A stretch of 64,000 nt of DNA from Sphingomonas sp. 35-24ZXX (GCF_000786215.1 NZ_JROG01000001.1:372001-436000); one strand, 5' to 3'. Counted from the stretch's first letter, positions 53,625 to 62,682 are shown. Notes: generated by a model not told the origin, from the sequence alone. Numbers and translations are program-made.

Positions 53625-54353
53625 ATGCGGTTTGATACCGATCCAGCGCTGGGCGGACCATCGGGGCCTTGGGCCCTGGCTCAAGGCGTCTGGTTGCTGA
53701 ACGGGTCCGATCGCCTCGCGATGGAACGCGTGGCGGTGGCATTGTCGCGCTTCGGTATCGATGCTCAGCCATTTTCGGAACCGCCTGCGCGCGCCCGTCA
53801 CAGCCCCGTGCTGTGTGATGTGCGGTTGCGCGGCGCGGCACAGCTTTGGCTTGACGATCTTCCTTGGCGCACGGCCCCGCTGGTGTTCGTCGGCGTCGGC
53901 GCAGCCTCGGCACGCGCACGGTTGATCCGCTCGGGTGCGGATGATGCCGTATCGGCGAGGGTGGCGGCGGCCGAGCTGGCTGCGCGAATGAACGCGGCGG
54001 TGCGCGCCCATGCCGCAGCCCAGGGCATCGTCCGTCTCGCCGGGTTCGTGTTCGATACAGGGCTTCGCCAGGCGCAATGGCGCGGCAGGGATATTCCCCT
54101 GATGCCGCGCGAGTTCGACCTGCTGCTGGTGCTCGCGCGACATGAAGGCATTGCCATCGGCCGCGAGGCGCTGCTGCGCGCGGTGTGGCGCACCGCCTTC
54201 GATCCGGGCACCAACAGCCTGGAGGTGCACATCTGCAAGCTTCGGCGGAGCCTCGCGTTTCTCGGGGGTGCGGTGCGGATCGAGACCGAGCGCCATCGCG
54301 GCTATCGTCTGGTCTGTGCGCGCGATGCGTCATCCAGTGCGCGTGGGGGGTGA
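53625..54353 (+). CDS. Atypical OmpR-type response regulator (degenerate receiver)
   Basis: The protein has 242 residues. The N-terminal 125 residues have receiver-like order, ending RLIRSGADDAVSARVAAAELAARM, which matches the last helices of a REC domain. The acidic pocket and the usual TKP lysine are not visible, however. The C-terminal part is a winged helix of the OmpR class (LMPREFDLLLVLARHEGIAIGREALLRAVW, NSLEVHICKLRRSL, ETERHRGYRLV). It probably binds DNA without classical phosphorylation. GGGAGG precedes ATG 53625. It lies just upstream of the GST operon; no sensor kinase is adjacent. Confidence 0.82.
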   Translation: MRFDTDPALGGPSGPWALAQGVWLLNGSDRLAMERVAVALSRFGIDAQPFSEPPARARHSPVLCDVRLRGAAQLWLDDLPWRTAPLVFVGVGAASARARLIRSGADDAVSARVAAAELAARMNAAVRAHAAAQGIVRLAGFVFDTGLRQAQWRGRDIPLMPREFDLLLVLARHEGIAIGREALLRAVWRTAFDPGTNSLEVHICKLRRSLAFLGGAVRIETERHRGYRLVCARDASSSARGG

Positions 54354-54423
54354 CAGCGCCGCCTTGATCCTTATGGTCGGTTGCAAAGCGCAATGCGATT
54401 CTGTCTGGAGAGGCTGCCCCGCA

Positions 54424-55116
54424 ATGATCGATCTCTATTACGCGCCCACGCCCAATGGGTGGAAGATTTCCATCATGCTGGAGGAATGCGGCCTCGACTA
54501 CGCGGTCAGGCCGGTGAACATCGGCGCGGGCGAGCAGTTCGCGCCCGAGTTCCTGAAGATCAGCCCCAACAACCGCATTCCGGCGATCGTTGATCATGAT
54601 CCCGCCGATGGCGGCGAGCCGGTCAGCGTGTTCGAAACCGGCGCGATCCTGCTGTATCTGGCCGAAAAGACCGGTCAGTTCTTGCCCGCGGATGTGCGGG
54701 GTCGCGTGGCGGTGATGCAGTGGCTGATGTGGCAGATGGGCGGCCTTGGCCCGATGCTGGGGCAGAACGGCCACTTCAAGCTCTACGCGCCGGAAAAGCT
54801 GCCTTATGCCATTGATCGCTACGAGCGCGAGACGGCGCGGCTGTACGGCGTGCTCGATCGGCGGCTGGCCGAGGCGGACTATGTCGCGGGCGCGGATTAC
54901 ACAATCGCGGACATGGCGATCTTCCCGTGGATCATGACGCACAAGCGCCAGGAGATCACGCTGGACGATTATCCCAACATCGCGCGCTGGTACGCTGTGT
55001 GCCGCGCGCGTCCCGCGCTGCAGGCGGGGCTGGCGGTGATGAAGGACGCGATCAACCGCAACCCGCAGGACAATGCGAAGGCGCGCGAGACGCTGTTCGG
55101 GATCAAGACGGCATGA
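54424..55116 (+). CDS. Glutathione S-transferase (Nu-class, YfcG/YghU-like)
   Basis: The protein has 230 residues. Its N-terminal thioredoxin fold opens with DLYYAPTPNGWKISIML, the TPNG motif typical of the Nu class (disulfide-bond oxidoreductase GSTs). It continues NNRIPAIVDHDP and SVFETGAILLYLAEKTG (glutathione binding), and the C-terminal helical domain has GADYTIADMAIFPW. Cytoplasmic. It is coupled by ATGA overlap to the HCCA isomerase gene and thereby to the crotonase, a small catabolic-looking operon. Confidence 0.92.
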   Translation: MIDLYYAPTPNGWKISIMLEECGLDYAVRPVNIGAGEQFAPEFLKISPNNRIPAIVDHDPADGGEPVSVFETGAILLYLAEKTGQFLPADVRGRVAVMQWLMWQMGGLGPMLGQNGHFKLYAPEKLPYAIDRYERETARLYGVLDRRLAEADYVAGADYTIADMAIFPWIMTHKRQEITLDDYPNIARWYAVCRARPALQAGLAVMKDAINRNPQDNAKARETLFGIKTA

Positions 55117-55742
55117 CCCACCCAATCGAATTCTGCTTCGACCTGTCCAGCCCCTGGACGTATCTGGCGTTCCACAATATCCGCCCGTTGGCCGCCAAGC
55201 ATGGGGCCACGATCCGCTGGACGCCGATCCTCGTTGGCGGGGTGTTCAACGCGGTCAATCCATCGGTCTATGCCGCGCGCGAAGCCATGGACAGCCCGAA
55301 ATACCGGCATATGGGCAAGGTGATGCGCGCCTGGGCGCGGTTGGCGGGGGTGGAACTGAAGTTTCCCGCGCCCTGGCATCCGCTGAAAAGCATCGCCCCG
55401 ATGCGCGCGTGTTGCGCGCTGGAGGATGATCAGGCCGCGCTCGAGCGCTTTGCCGAAGCGGCGTTCCACGCCTATTTCGTCGAGCAGCGCAATCTGGACG
55501 ATCCTGCAGAAGTGGCGGCCGTTGCGAACTGCATCGGGATGGATGGCGCTGCCCTGGTCGAGGCTGCAGCCAGCCAGCCGGTCAAGGACCGCCTGCGCGC
55601 CAACACCGAACGGCTGGTGGCGCGCGGCGGCTATGGTTCGCCCTCGATTTTCGTCCACGGGGCAGATATGTATTTTGGCAATGACCAGCTTCCGCTGGTG
55701 GAACAGGCGCTTGTGCAGCCTTTGGGAGAGAAAATGTCATGA
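55113..55742 (+). CDS. 2-hydroxychromene-2-carboxylate isomerase family protein
   Basis: This is a DsbA-fold, glutathione-dependent isomerase, 209 residues. It has EFCFDLSSPWTYLAFHNI (active-site serine in place of the DsbA cysteines), PILVGGVFNAV, KFPAPWHPLKSIAPMRACC and GSPSIFVHGADMYFGNDQLPLVEQAL. The classical enzyme (NahD) acts in naphthalene degradation; many homologues have other roles. It overlaps both neighbours (ATGA at each end). Placement beside a GST fits shared glutathione use. Confidence 0.88.
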   Translation: MTHPIEFCFDLSSPWTYLAFHNIRPLAAKHGATIRWTPILVGGVFNAVNPSVYAAREAMDSPKYRHMGKVMRAWARLAGVELKFPAPWHPLKSIAPMRACCALEDDQAALERFAEAAFHAYFVEQRNLDDPAEVAAVANCIGMDGAALVEAAASQPVKDRLRANTERLVARGGYGSPSIFVHGADMYFGNDQLPLVEQALVQPLGEKMS

Positions 55743-56536
55743 ACGACCGGGTCAGCATCACCATCGAGAACCATGTCGCCGATGTGCGGCTGAACCGCGC
55801 GGACAAGATGAACGCGCTCGATCCGGCGATGTTCGATGGCATCATCGCCGCGATCGACCGTCTGGAGAGCGAACCCGGCGTGCGCGCGGTGGTGCTGTCG
55901 GGTGAGGGGCGTTCGTTCTGCGCCGGGCTCGACATGGCGAGCTTCACCGCGCCCGGCGGAAGCTCGGGAGGCGATGCGCCGTCGGCGCTGACCGACCGCA
56001 CCTATGGCAATGCCAACAAGTTCCAGCAGGTCGCGTTCGGCTGGCGCAAGCTGCCGATGCCGGTGATCGCGGCGGTGCACGGCGTGTGCTTCGGCGGCGG
56101 TCTGCAGATCATGTCGGGCGCGTGCATGCGCATCATCGCGCCCGATGCGCGGCTTTCGATCATGGAAATGCGCTGGGGCCTGATCCCCGACATGGGCGGC
56201 TATGCCTTGTGGCGCGGCACGGTGCGCGATGACGTGCTGCGCGAGCTGACCTATACCAACCGCGAATTCTCCGGCGAGGAAGCCGGCCGCGTCGGCTTTG
56301 CCACGCATCTGGATGCTGATCCCTATGCGCGCGCGATGGCGATCGCGACCGACATCGCGACCAAGAACCCCGATGCGGTGCGTGCCGCCAAGGATCTGTT
56401 CAACCGTACGCCCGACCTCGATACCGATGCCATCCTGATGGAAGAGAGCGTGCTTCAGGACAAGATCATCCGTACCCCCAATCAGATGGAAGCGGTGTTC
56501 GCGTTCATGCAGAAGCGGGCCGCGAACTTCAGCTGA
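55739..56536 (+). CDS. Crotonase-family enoyl-CoA hydratase/isomerase
   Basis: This is a 265-residue CoA-binding enzyme. It has NALDPAMFDGIIAAIDRLE, the oxyanion motif GEGRSFCAGLDMASF, VHGVCFGGGLQIMSGACMRI and EMRWGLIPDMGGYALW. The Glu in MEMRWGL fits one hydratase glutamate; the second catalytic position is less clear, so isomerase or hydratase action is possible. It is third in the GST / HCCA-isomerase / crotonase operon (ATGA overlap) and is followed by a REP-like inverted repeat. Confidence 0.88.
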   Translation: MNDRVSITIENHVADVRLNRADKMNALDPAMFDGIIAAIDRLESEPGVRAVVLSGEGRSFCAGLDMASFTAPGGSSGGDAPSALTDRTYGNANKFQQVAFGWRKLPMPVIAAVHGVCFGGGLQIMSGACMRIIAPDARLSIMEMRWGLIPDMGGYALWRGTVRDDVLRELTYTNREFSGEEAGRVGFATHLDADPYARAMAIATDIATKNPDAVRAAKDLFNRTPDLDTDAILMEESVLQDKIIRTPNQMEAVFAFMQKRAANFS

Positions 56537-56554
56537 GGGGTTTTCCTGTTCTTC

Positions 56555-56616
56555 GGCGAAAGCCGGAGTCCAGCGGCGATATGGTGTTGGAGCCGCTCTG
56601 GATTCCGGCGTTCGCC
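56555..56616. repeat. REP-like inverted repeat after crotonase gene
   Basis: GGCGAAAGCCGGAGTCCAG (56555-56573) pairs with CTGGATTCCGGCGTTCGCC (56598-56616), 17 of 19 positions complementary, with a 24-base loop. It is a different sequence family from the other repeats here. A further 117 bp to the next gene hold nothing I recognise. Confidence 0.7.
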
Positions 56617-56733
56617 AGCGCGCCGCAGGAGCGCCGCATTCAGGAGGCAAAGTGTTTTTGAGTGGTTGCAACGTCCGCTTTTGGCGTTGATTTTACTCGG
56701 CACCAATGACCATTTCTGGGTGGTTAGCTGTCG

Positions 56734-57006
56734 TCAGGGCTCGTAGAAGGTGCTGCCCCTGTTTGGTGCCGAGCGGAGTTGGTGGATACCGATCCGCCAT
56801 CCGTCTTCGATGGTCATCTTCGGAGCATCGCTGTTCCAGATCGCGGCAGAAGCGCCCGTCGTGAACTCCTTGGTCAGTCGTAACAGGACCTTCTCTGCCG
56901 CCTTCTCCTTCGTGGCAGCATACGCATGTCGGGTTGTGAAGAAGCCTCGGACGTCGTCCGGATGGCGGGGGTCACGGCCATGAATCATGAAGCGGTAGAA
57001 CGGCAT
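56734..57006 (-). CDS. Small hypothetical protein
   Basis: The protein has 90 residues starting MPFYRFMIHGRDPRHPDDVRG, with a mixed, soluble composition (GFFTTRHAYAATKEKAAEKVLLRL, then a C-terminal IEDGWRIGIHQLR). ATG 57006 is chosen because upstream residues lack similarity to a start; the ribosome site is weak. The gene is less GC-rich than its neighbours. The family is not recognised, and there is no operon partner. From 57007 to 57314 there is no gene, only the REP-like copy. Confidence 0.55.
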   Translation of the reverse strand: MPFYRFMIHGRDPRHPDDVRGFFTTRHAYAATKEKAAEKVLLRLTKEFTTGASAAIWNSDAPKMTIEDGWRIGIHQLRSAPNRGSTFYEP

Positions 57007-57101
57007 AGACGTATTTTCTGACACTTGCAGAATCACTGCAATGGGGTCGCTTCCTGAACGGCAGGTTTTTTTCAGAACAGTTCCATAGCAGCCACCCACC
57101 T

Positions 57102-57200
57102 CCGCTCAGCCTGAGCTTGTCGAAGGCCCCGCTATTCGGCCAGCGTGGGCGCGGGTCCTTCGACTTCGCGGGCTGGAGCCCGCGGCTCAGGATGAGCGGG
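57102..57200. repeat. Sphingomonad REP-like repeat, copy A
   Basis: This unit of about 99 bp begins CCGCTCAGCCTGAGCTTGTC, continues through GAAGGCCCCGCTATTCGG, and closes with GGCTCAGGATGAGCGGG. The outer ends are inverted (CCGCTCA / TGAGCGG), and the inside holds CCTTCGACTTCGCGGGCT. It is nearly identical to copies at 62990-63087 and 63475-63573. It lies between two leftward genes. Such intergenic palindromes are common in this group and have no coding role. Confidence 0.85.
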
Positions 57201-57314
57201 GGTGGGCAGGGGTCATCAAGCCCGGCCGCGACTGTTCGCCCCAGTGCCCAATAAGGTGCTGATGGTCCCGGCAGGCGCAAAGCGATCCCCTCGACGCGAA
57301 CGAACCGCAGAGCC

Positions 57315-58751
57315 TCAATCCCGATAATCCAGCGGCGGTTTGCGATCCCCCAGCAGCGATTGATATTTGTAATTCGGCCCCAGCGCGGTCTTGAACGCCG
57401 CCGTGGCTTCGTCGCGCAATGCCGGGTTGGTGTAGAGCTCGATCGCGGCGAGCGTCATTGCCTTGGCGGCAACCTGCGCGCCCTTGAAGCCGATGGTCAT
57501 GCCGCTAGCGGCGGCCGATTGCCAGCTGTGCGAAGACGTTCCCGGAACCCAAGTGGCAGCACGCAGGCCCACCGTCGGCGTCGCATAAGACACATCGCCC
57601 ACATCGGTCGAGCCATAGCCCAGGGTCACATCATAAGGCTGCACCTCGCTCTGGCTGCCCAGCGGCAGATCGGGCTTTTCGAAGCTCTGCCGGATGCCTT
57701 GCGCGAACTTGGTTTCCTCTGCCGTATAGCTGATACCGCCGACCTGGCGCAGCTTCATGTCCATCATCTTGGCGAGCGGCTCGTTGACCAGCAGCGGGTT
57801 GTTGCCGTGGATGATTTCCCATTCCACCTTCGTCCCGGTGCCCTGCGCTGCGCCCTGCGCGGCCGCTTCCAACCGGGTCCAGATGCTGCGCACCTGATCG
57901 GCGTCGGGGTGGCGGACGTAATAGAAGACCTCGGCGAAATCGGGCACGACATTGGGCGCGCTGCCGCCTTCCGTGATGACATAATGGATGCGGGTCTGCT
58001 GCGGCACATGCTCGCGCATCATGTTGGCCATCATGTTCATCGCCTCGACCCCGTCGAGCGCCGAGCGGGCGCGTTCGGGCGCCCCTGCGGCATGGGCGGA
58101 GACGCCGGTGAAGCGGAACTTGGCCGAGCGGTTGGCGAGCGTCGTACGCGCCGCGGCGGAATTCTCGTCATCGGCATGCCAGTGGATCGTGAAATCGACA
58201 TCCTTGAAGAGGCCGTCGCGCACCAGATAGACCTTGCCGCTGCCGCCTTCCTCCGCCGGCGTACCATAGAGCCGCACCCGGCCCGGCGTACCGGTGGCCT
58301 TCAACCAGTCACGCACCGCCAGCGCCGCGCCCAGCGATCCGGCGGCGAAAAGGTTATGCCCGCAGGCATGCGCCGCGCCCTTCCCGGCGAGCGGCGCGCG
58401 CGTCGGCTGCGCGTCCTGGTTGATGCCGGGCAAGGCATCATATTCGGCCAGAATCGCGATCACCGGTCCGCCGCTGCCGAATTCAGCGGTAAAGGCCGTC
58501 GGGATGCCGGCGACACCATTGGTGATCGTGAAGCCCGCGCTCTTCAGCCGCTCGCGCAGCAGCGCGCTGGAGCGCTCCTCCTTGTAGCCGACCTCGGCCC
58601 ATTCCCAGATCTGCCGCGCCACCTTGGCGGTCTCGTCGTAACGCGCGTCGATCGCCTTGATCACCTCCACCGTGGCAGCGTCTTCGGCCTCTGACGCTTG
58701 GGCGGGGGTGGCGAGCGTGAAGACGAGTGCGGTGAGCAGGAGGTGTTTCAT
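57315..58751 (-). CDS. Exported M20D amidohydrolase (AbgB/IAA-amino acid hydrolase-like)
   Basis: The protein has 478 residues with a signal peptide (LLTALVFTLATPAQA). It then has the M20D core: WEWAEVGYKEERSS, AEYDALPGIN, GAAHACGHNLFAAGSLGAAL (metal-binding Cys/His), GTPAEEGGSGK (Glu), IHWHADDEN and GVSAHAAGAPERARSALDGV (dimer domain). The family removes amino acids from N-acyl or p-aminobenzoyl groups. Export suggests scavenging of acylated compounds in the periplasm. It stands alone. Confidence 0.88.
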   Translation of the reverse strand: MKHLLLTALVFTLATPAQASEAEDAATVEVIKAIDARYDETAKVARQIWEWAEVGYKEERSSALLRERLKSAGFTITNGVAGIPTAFTAEFGSGGPVIAILAEYDALPGINQDAQPTRAPLAGKGAAHACGHNLFAAGSLGAALAVRDWLKATGTPGRVRLYGTPAEEGGSGKVYLVRDGLFKDVDFTIHWHADDENSAAARTTLANRSAKFRFTGVSAHAAGAPERARSALDGVEAMNMMANMMREHVPQQTRIHYVITEGGSAPNVVPDFAEVFYYVRHPDADQVRSIWTRLEAAAQGAAQGTGTKVEWEIIHGNNPLLVNEPLAKMMDMKLRQVGGISYTAEETKFAQGIRQSFEKPDLPLGSQSEVQPYDVTLGYGSTDVGDVSYATPTVGLRAATWVPGTSSHSWQSAAASGMTIGFKGAQVAAKAMTLAAIELYTNPALRDEATAAFKTALGPNYKYQSLLGDRKPPLDYRD

Positions 58752-58841
58752 GGATGGCGGCCCCTTGGGTGTTCAGATGCCAGCATCATGTTGGAGGGAG
58801 GGGGAGAGCGCAAGGGGCTAGCGTTGGCGCAGACCTCCGCA

Positions 58842-59858
58842 CTACCGCCAGTCCAGAAACCCCGCGCAGATGCAGTGATCGATCATCCGCCGGAACGCAG
58901 CTTCATCGATCGCGGGAGGCGTTATCGCTGCGATCTGCTGCAAGCTGTCGCCCGCAAAGCGCGGGCTACGCAGGAAATAGTCGAAGAACTGGGGACCGAT
59001 ACGGCGATGGACCATCGCGGTGCGACGGTCGCGCGTGGCTCGATCATAGGCCGCAGGGCCAATCATCCGCGCAGGCACGGTGCCGGGGTAATCGGCGACG
59101 ATGCGCAGCATGTCCGCCATCGCAAAAGGGGCAGCGCCCGCCAGATGCACCCGCGCGCCGCTAAACGCTGCCATGTCCTGCGCCATCGCCATCAGCCCGG
59201 CAGTGACATGACAGATCGGCACGATCGCGAAGGCGGCGTCAGCCACGGCGGGAACGTCGCCCAGCAGCGGCGATCCGAACAGCCGGAACAGGTGGTGAAA
59301 GCCGTCGATCCTCGCAATCGCGCCATCGCTCAGCCGCCCGACGATGATTGCGGGGCGGGCAATGGCGGCGGCAAGGCCCGTCGCGCGAGCCGCTTCGACC
59401 AAGGCCTCCGCGCGCGCCTTGCTCGCCTCATAGCCGTTGGTGAAGGCCGCGGCCGGATCGGCGGGCGTTTCGCTGATCTCGCCATCGGTGCGGCCGCAGA
59501 CATAGGCGGTGGAGACATGCAGCAGCGGGCAGCCCCAGTCCTGTGCCAGCGCGATGGCATGCGCGGTACCGCCGACATTGACCGCCTCGTGCACCGCGTC
59601 GGCAGCGGCGAAATTGACTGTCGCGGCGCAATGAACCAGCAGGTCGATGCCTTGAGGGTGTTCGGCAAGGCCAAAGCCGGGTAGCGCAACATCGCCCTGC
59701 AGCACCGCGATCTCGCCAATCCGGTCGCGCGAACCCATATCGAGCACATCGCGGCCTTCGCCCCGGACCAGCGCGGTGACGCGGTGGCCTGAATCGAGCA
59801 GAGCTCCTGCCAGCGCCCCGCCGACCAGCCCTGTCGCTCCGGTCAGAAAGACGTGCAT
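58842..59858 (-). CDS. Extended SDR, thioester-reductase/NAD-epimerase type
   Basis: The protein has 338 residues. Its Rossmann motif TGATGLVGGALAGALL is at residues 7-22, with LLVHCAATVNF, the catalytic STAYVCGR and YEASKARAE (Tyr-x3-Lys) and ARPAIIVGR. The pattern is that of the male-sterility/fatty acyl-CoA reductase (NAD_binding_4) branch. Substrate unknown. ATG 59858 (MHVFLTG) is the natural start. A REP-like inverted repeat lies 33 bp upstream. It is leftward, after arsM. Confidence 0.82.
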   Translation of the reverse strand: MHVFLTGATGLVGGALAGALLDSGHRVTALVRGEGRDVLDMGSRDRIGEIAVLQGDVALPGFGLAEHPQGIDLLVHCAATVNFAAADAVHEAVNVGGTAHAIALAQDWGCPLLHVSTAYVCGRTDGEISETPADPAAAFTNGYEASKARAEALVEAARATGLAAAIARPAIIVGRLSDGAIARIDGFHHLFRLFGSPLLGDVPAVADAAFAIVPICHVTAGLMAMAQDMAAFSGARVHLAGAAPFAMADMLRIVADYPGTVPARMIGPAAYDRATRDRRTAMVHRRIGPQFFDYFLRSPRFAGDSLQQIAAITPPAIDEAAFRRMIDHCICAGFLDWR

Positions 59859-59890
59859 GTCGGTTCCCGGTGCGGAATGCCTAAGCCCAT

Positions 59891-59970
59891 CCGCGCAGCC
59901 TGAGCTTGTCGAAGGCCTCGCGCCCACACTGGCGGTTTCCCGGGGCCTTCTCCAGGCTCAGGCTGAGCGG
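59891..59970. repeat. REP-like repeat, inverted copy B
   Basis: CCGCGCAGCCTGAGCTTGTC at 59891-59910 extends through GAAGGCC. Facing it are GGCCTTCTCCAGGCTCAGG and GCTGAGCGG, at 59944-59970. The two arms pair over about 27 bases with a few mismatches around a 26-base loop. This is the same family as copies A, C and D, but in hairpin form. It sits in the 160-bp gap between arsM and the reductase gene. Confidence 0.8.
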
Positions 59971-60019
59971 GCGTGAGATTCATGGTCTTGGGCTGGAAGG
60001 GATGAAAGCAACAGACCGG

Positions 60020-61075
60020 TCAACAGCATCCCGCCGCAAGCTCGCTGCCATCGCCCGCCGCCTGCGCGAACGGCAGCCCGCCGCCGCAGCCTGCAAATAC
60101 GCCGTAGTGCGTCGAGAAATCGCCGATGAACTGGAAATGCTCGGCAAAGCGCGTGTCGGACAGCATCTTCCAGCTGTTGCCGCAGATCGGGAAGATGCGG
60201 CCGCGTTCGATCAGATGGTGCTTGTCGAGCGTGAACATGCGCTCCTCGCCCTCGACGGTGCCGAGGTACACCACCGCCTGGCCATAATCCTCGCACTCTG
60301 GCTCCAGATCATCGAGCTTGAACAACCGGTAGGTCGCGGAGAAGAAGTCGATGCCGTCGAGCATCTCGGCGATGCGCGCGTCGCCGATGCCCAGCGGGCG
60401 ATCCTTGACCAGCCGCGGATCGGTGAAGCCGGCGGCCTTGGAGAGCTTGAGGAAATCGCCCCAATAGAGCGCGCCCGAGAGGCATTCGCCATGGAGCACT
60501 GGATCGGTGAGCAGATGCTGGGGCACCCGCCGGCTCGAATAGACATCGGAGAAATACATCTCGCCGCCGGGCTTGAGCAGCCGGTGCGCGTCGGCGAAGA
60601 CCTTGGCCTTGTCGCCCACCAAATTGATGACGCAGTTCGACACGATGATGTCGAAGCTGCCGGGCTCGAGATCGAGTTCGTCGAGCTTCTCGATATCGCC
60701 CTCGACGAAGCGTACATTCGACTTGGCATAGCCGAAGGTCTTGCGGTGCCATTCGAGATGGGCGTTGGCGATGGCGAGCTGCTCAGGGGTGGCATCGACG
60801 CCGACGACCTCGCCATGCTCGCCGACCAGCTGCGCGAGAATATAGGCGTCCTGGCCCGATCCCGATCCCAGATCGAGGATGCGCGCGCCTTCGATGGCCG
60901 ATGGTGCGATCAGGCCGCAGCCGTAATAGCGCGCCTTTACGTCGGGATGGACATTGGCCAGCGCCTTGATGACCGCGAGCGGCGGGCGTTCGGCGGTGGT
61001 GCACGCATCGGTGCGCAAATCGGCGGATTCGGACAGCACCTTGCCGTAATATTCACGCGAATTTTCGAGATTCAT
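60020..61075 (-). CDS. arsM: Arsenite S-adenosylmethyltransferase
   Basis: ArsM methylates As(III) using SAM, giving volatile or less toxic species. In 351 residues the SAM site is ILDLGSGSGQDAYILAQLVG. The conserved cysteines occur in YYGCGLIAP, IVSNCVINL and GECLSGALYW, matching the three arsenite-binding cysteines of the family. The C-terminus has the family-typical CGGGLPFAQA and a terminal Cys pair. ATG 61075 is preceded by AGAGGGA. It is divergent from a flavoprotein gene across 85 bp. No arsR or arsenic transporter is in view. Confidence 0.93.
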   Translation of the reverse strand: MNLENSREYYGKVLSESADLRTDACTTAERPPLAVIKALANVHPDVKARYYGCGLIAPSAIEGARILDLGSGSGQDAYILAQLVGEHGEVVGVDATPEQLAIANAHLEWHRKTFGYAKSNVRFVEGDIEKLDELDLEPGSFDIIVSNCVINLVGDKAKVFADAHRLLKPGGEMYFSDVYSSRRVPQHLLTDPVLHGECLSGALYWGDFLKLSKAAGFTDPRLVKDRPLGIGDARIAEMLDGIDFFSATYRLFKLDDLEPECEDYGQAVVYLGTVEGEERMFTLDKHHLIERGRIFPICGNSWKMLSDTRFAEHFQFIGDFSTHYGVFAGCGGGLPFAQAAGDGSELAAGCC

Positions 61076-61160
61076 GCTGGATTCCCTCTGATCTGGCGCA
61101 CATGGTCTAGCGACAAGAATTCGCGGTAACCAGCCGCATTGTTTCACCGAAACGGGGTCT

Positions 61161-62573
61161 ATGGCATATTCGCACGACGTGATCGTCATCGGGGCAGGGT
61201 CTGCCGGGCTGGTCTGCTCGGGGGGGCTGGCGATGTTCGGGCTGAAGCCGCTGCTGGTCGAGCGCGCGGCGATGGGGGGCGATTGCCTCAACACCGGCTG
61301 CGTGCCCAGCAAGGCGCTGATCTCCGCCGCGCACCGCGCGCACGATATGCGCAACGCTGCCGAGTTCGGGATGCAGGCCGTGGAGCCGGTCGTCGATTTC
61401 CGCGCGGTGCACGCGGCGGTGCATCAGGCGATTACAACCATCGAGCCGCATGACAGCGTCGAACGCTTCGAAGGCATGGGCGTCGAGGTGGTGCGCGGCG
61501 ATGCGCGGTTCAGCACTCCTAAAAGCATCGCGGTGAACGGCGTGACCTATAGCGCGCCGCGCATCGTCATCGCGGTGGGCAGCCGCGCATACGTCCCGCC
61601 GATCAAGGGGCTGGAAGCGGTTCCCTATCTCACCAACCACAATGTCTGGGACCTGACCGAACTGCCGCAGCGGCTGATCGTGCTGGGCGGCGGGCCGATC
61701 GGCATGGAGATGGCGCAGGCGTTCCGGCGGCTGGGTTCGGAGGTCGTCGTCGCCACCAAGGGCAGGCCATTCCCCAAGGATGATGCAGATGCCGCGAAAA
61801 TCGTGATCGACCGGCTGACCGGCGAGGGTATCGAACTGATCCATGACGCCGAGGCCGATGCGGTGACGAAAACCCCTGATGGCCTCGTGCTGACGCTGAA
61901 GGACGGGCGGACGATCACCGGCACGCATCTGCTGATTGCCACCGGGCGCGAGGTGAATTTCGACGGGCTGGGGCTCGAGGCCGCAGGCGTGCGCCACGAC
62001 AAGAAAGGCATCCTCGTCGATGCCCGGCGGCGGACCAGCGCGAAGCATATCTATGCGATCGGAGATTGCCGCGATGGTCCGCGCTTCACCCATGCGAGCG
62101 GTTACGAGGGCGGCAATGTCGCGCTCGAGATCAGCCTGGGCGTGCCGACCAAGGCGAACTATGCCGCGCTGCCCTGGGTCACCTATACCGACCCCGAACT
62201 CGCGCAGGTCGGCATGACCGAGGACGAGGCGCGGCGCCGGTTTGGCGACAAAGTGACAATATGGCGCGAGGACTTCGACCACAACGACCGCGCAGTGACC
62301 GAGCGCGAGGTCACCGGCTTCGTCAAGCTGGTCAAGAAGGGCAGCAAGGTCATCGGTGGCACCGTGGTCGGGCGCGGCGCGGGCGACCTGATCCTGCCGA
62401 TCGCGATGATGATCGCGGGCAAATCCTCCACCTTCGGCGTCGCGAGCTTGATCGTGCCCTATCCCAATCGCTCGGAGCACATCAAGGCGGCCGCGTTCGC
62501 TTCGGATGAGGGCAAGGTGTTCAACAAGTGGTCGCGGGGCTGGGCGCGGTTTCTTGCCAAGAGGCGCGGGTGA
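61161..62573 (+). CDS. FAD-dependent pyridine nucleotide-disulfide oxidoreductase, MerA-like
   Basis: The protein has 470 residues: FAD motif IGAGSAGLVCSGGLA, redox pair GGDCLNTGCVPSKAL (Cys43/48 approx), NAD motif VLGGGPIGMEMAQAF and AIGDC. It resembles the mercuric-reductase-like/dihydrolipoyl-dehydrogenase branch. The usual catalytic His of the C-terminal HPY/HPT motif is Val here (VPYPNRSEH, residue about 432), so classical dihydrolipoyl or glutathione-type turnover is unlikely. Divergent from arsM, with which it may share regulation. No N-terminal metal-binding (HMA) domain is present. Confidence 0.85.
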   Translation: MAYSHDVIVIGAGSAGLVCSGGLAMFGLKPLLVERAAMGGDCLNTGCVPSKALISAAHRAHDMRNAAEFGMQAVEPVVDFRAVHAAVHQAITTIEPHDSVERFEGMGVEVVRGDARFSTPKSIAVNGVTYSAPRIVIAVGSRAYVPPIKGLEAVPYLTNHNVWDLTELPQRLIVLGGGPIGMEMAQAFRRLGSEVVVATKGRPFPKDDADAAKIVIDRLTGEGIELIHDAEADAVTKTPDGLVLTLKDGRTITGTHLLIATGREVNFDGLGLEAAGVRHDKKGILVDARRRTSAKHIYAIGDCRDGPRFTHASGYEGGNVALEISLGVPTKANYAALPWVTYTDPELAQVGMTEDEARRRFGDKVTIWREDFDHNDRAVTEREVTGFVKLVKKGSKVIGGTVVGRGAGDLILPIAMMIAGKSSTFGVASLIVPYPNRSEHIKAAAFASDEGKVFNKWSRGWARFLAKRRG

Positions 62574-62682
62574 TTTTTTGCCGGAAACTTTTTCGATGGG
62601 GTGCGGTCGAAACTGCAGTTTGGTTAGGGTTTTCCGTGTTTAAAGGAAGTGCCGTAGCCAATTAGCGGTGTGGAGTTTCGTG

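Noticed and set aside
59906-61129. Plus-strand open frame of about 400 codons antisense to arsM
   Set aside because: It mirrors ArsM codons; there is no motif and no plausible ribosome site.
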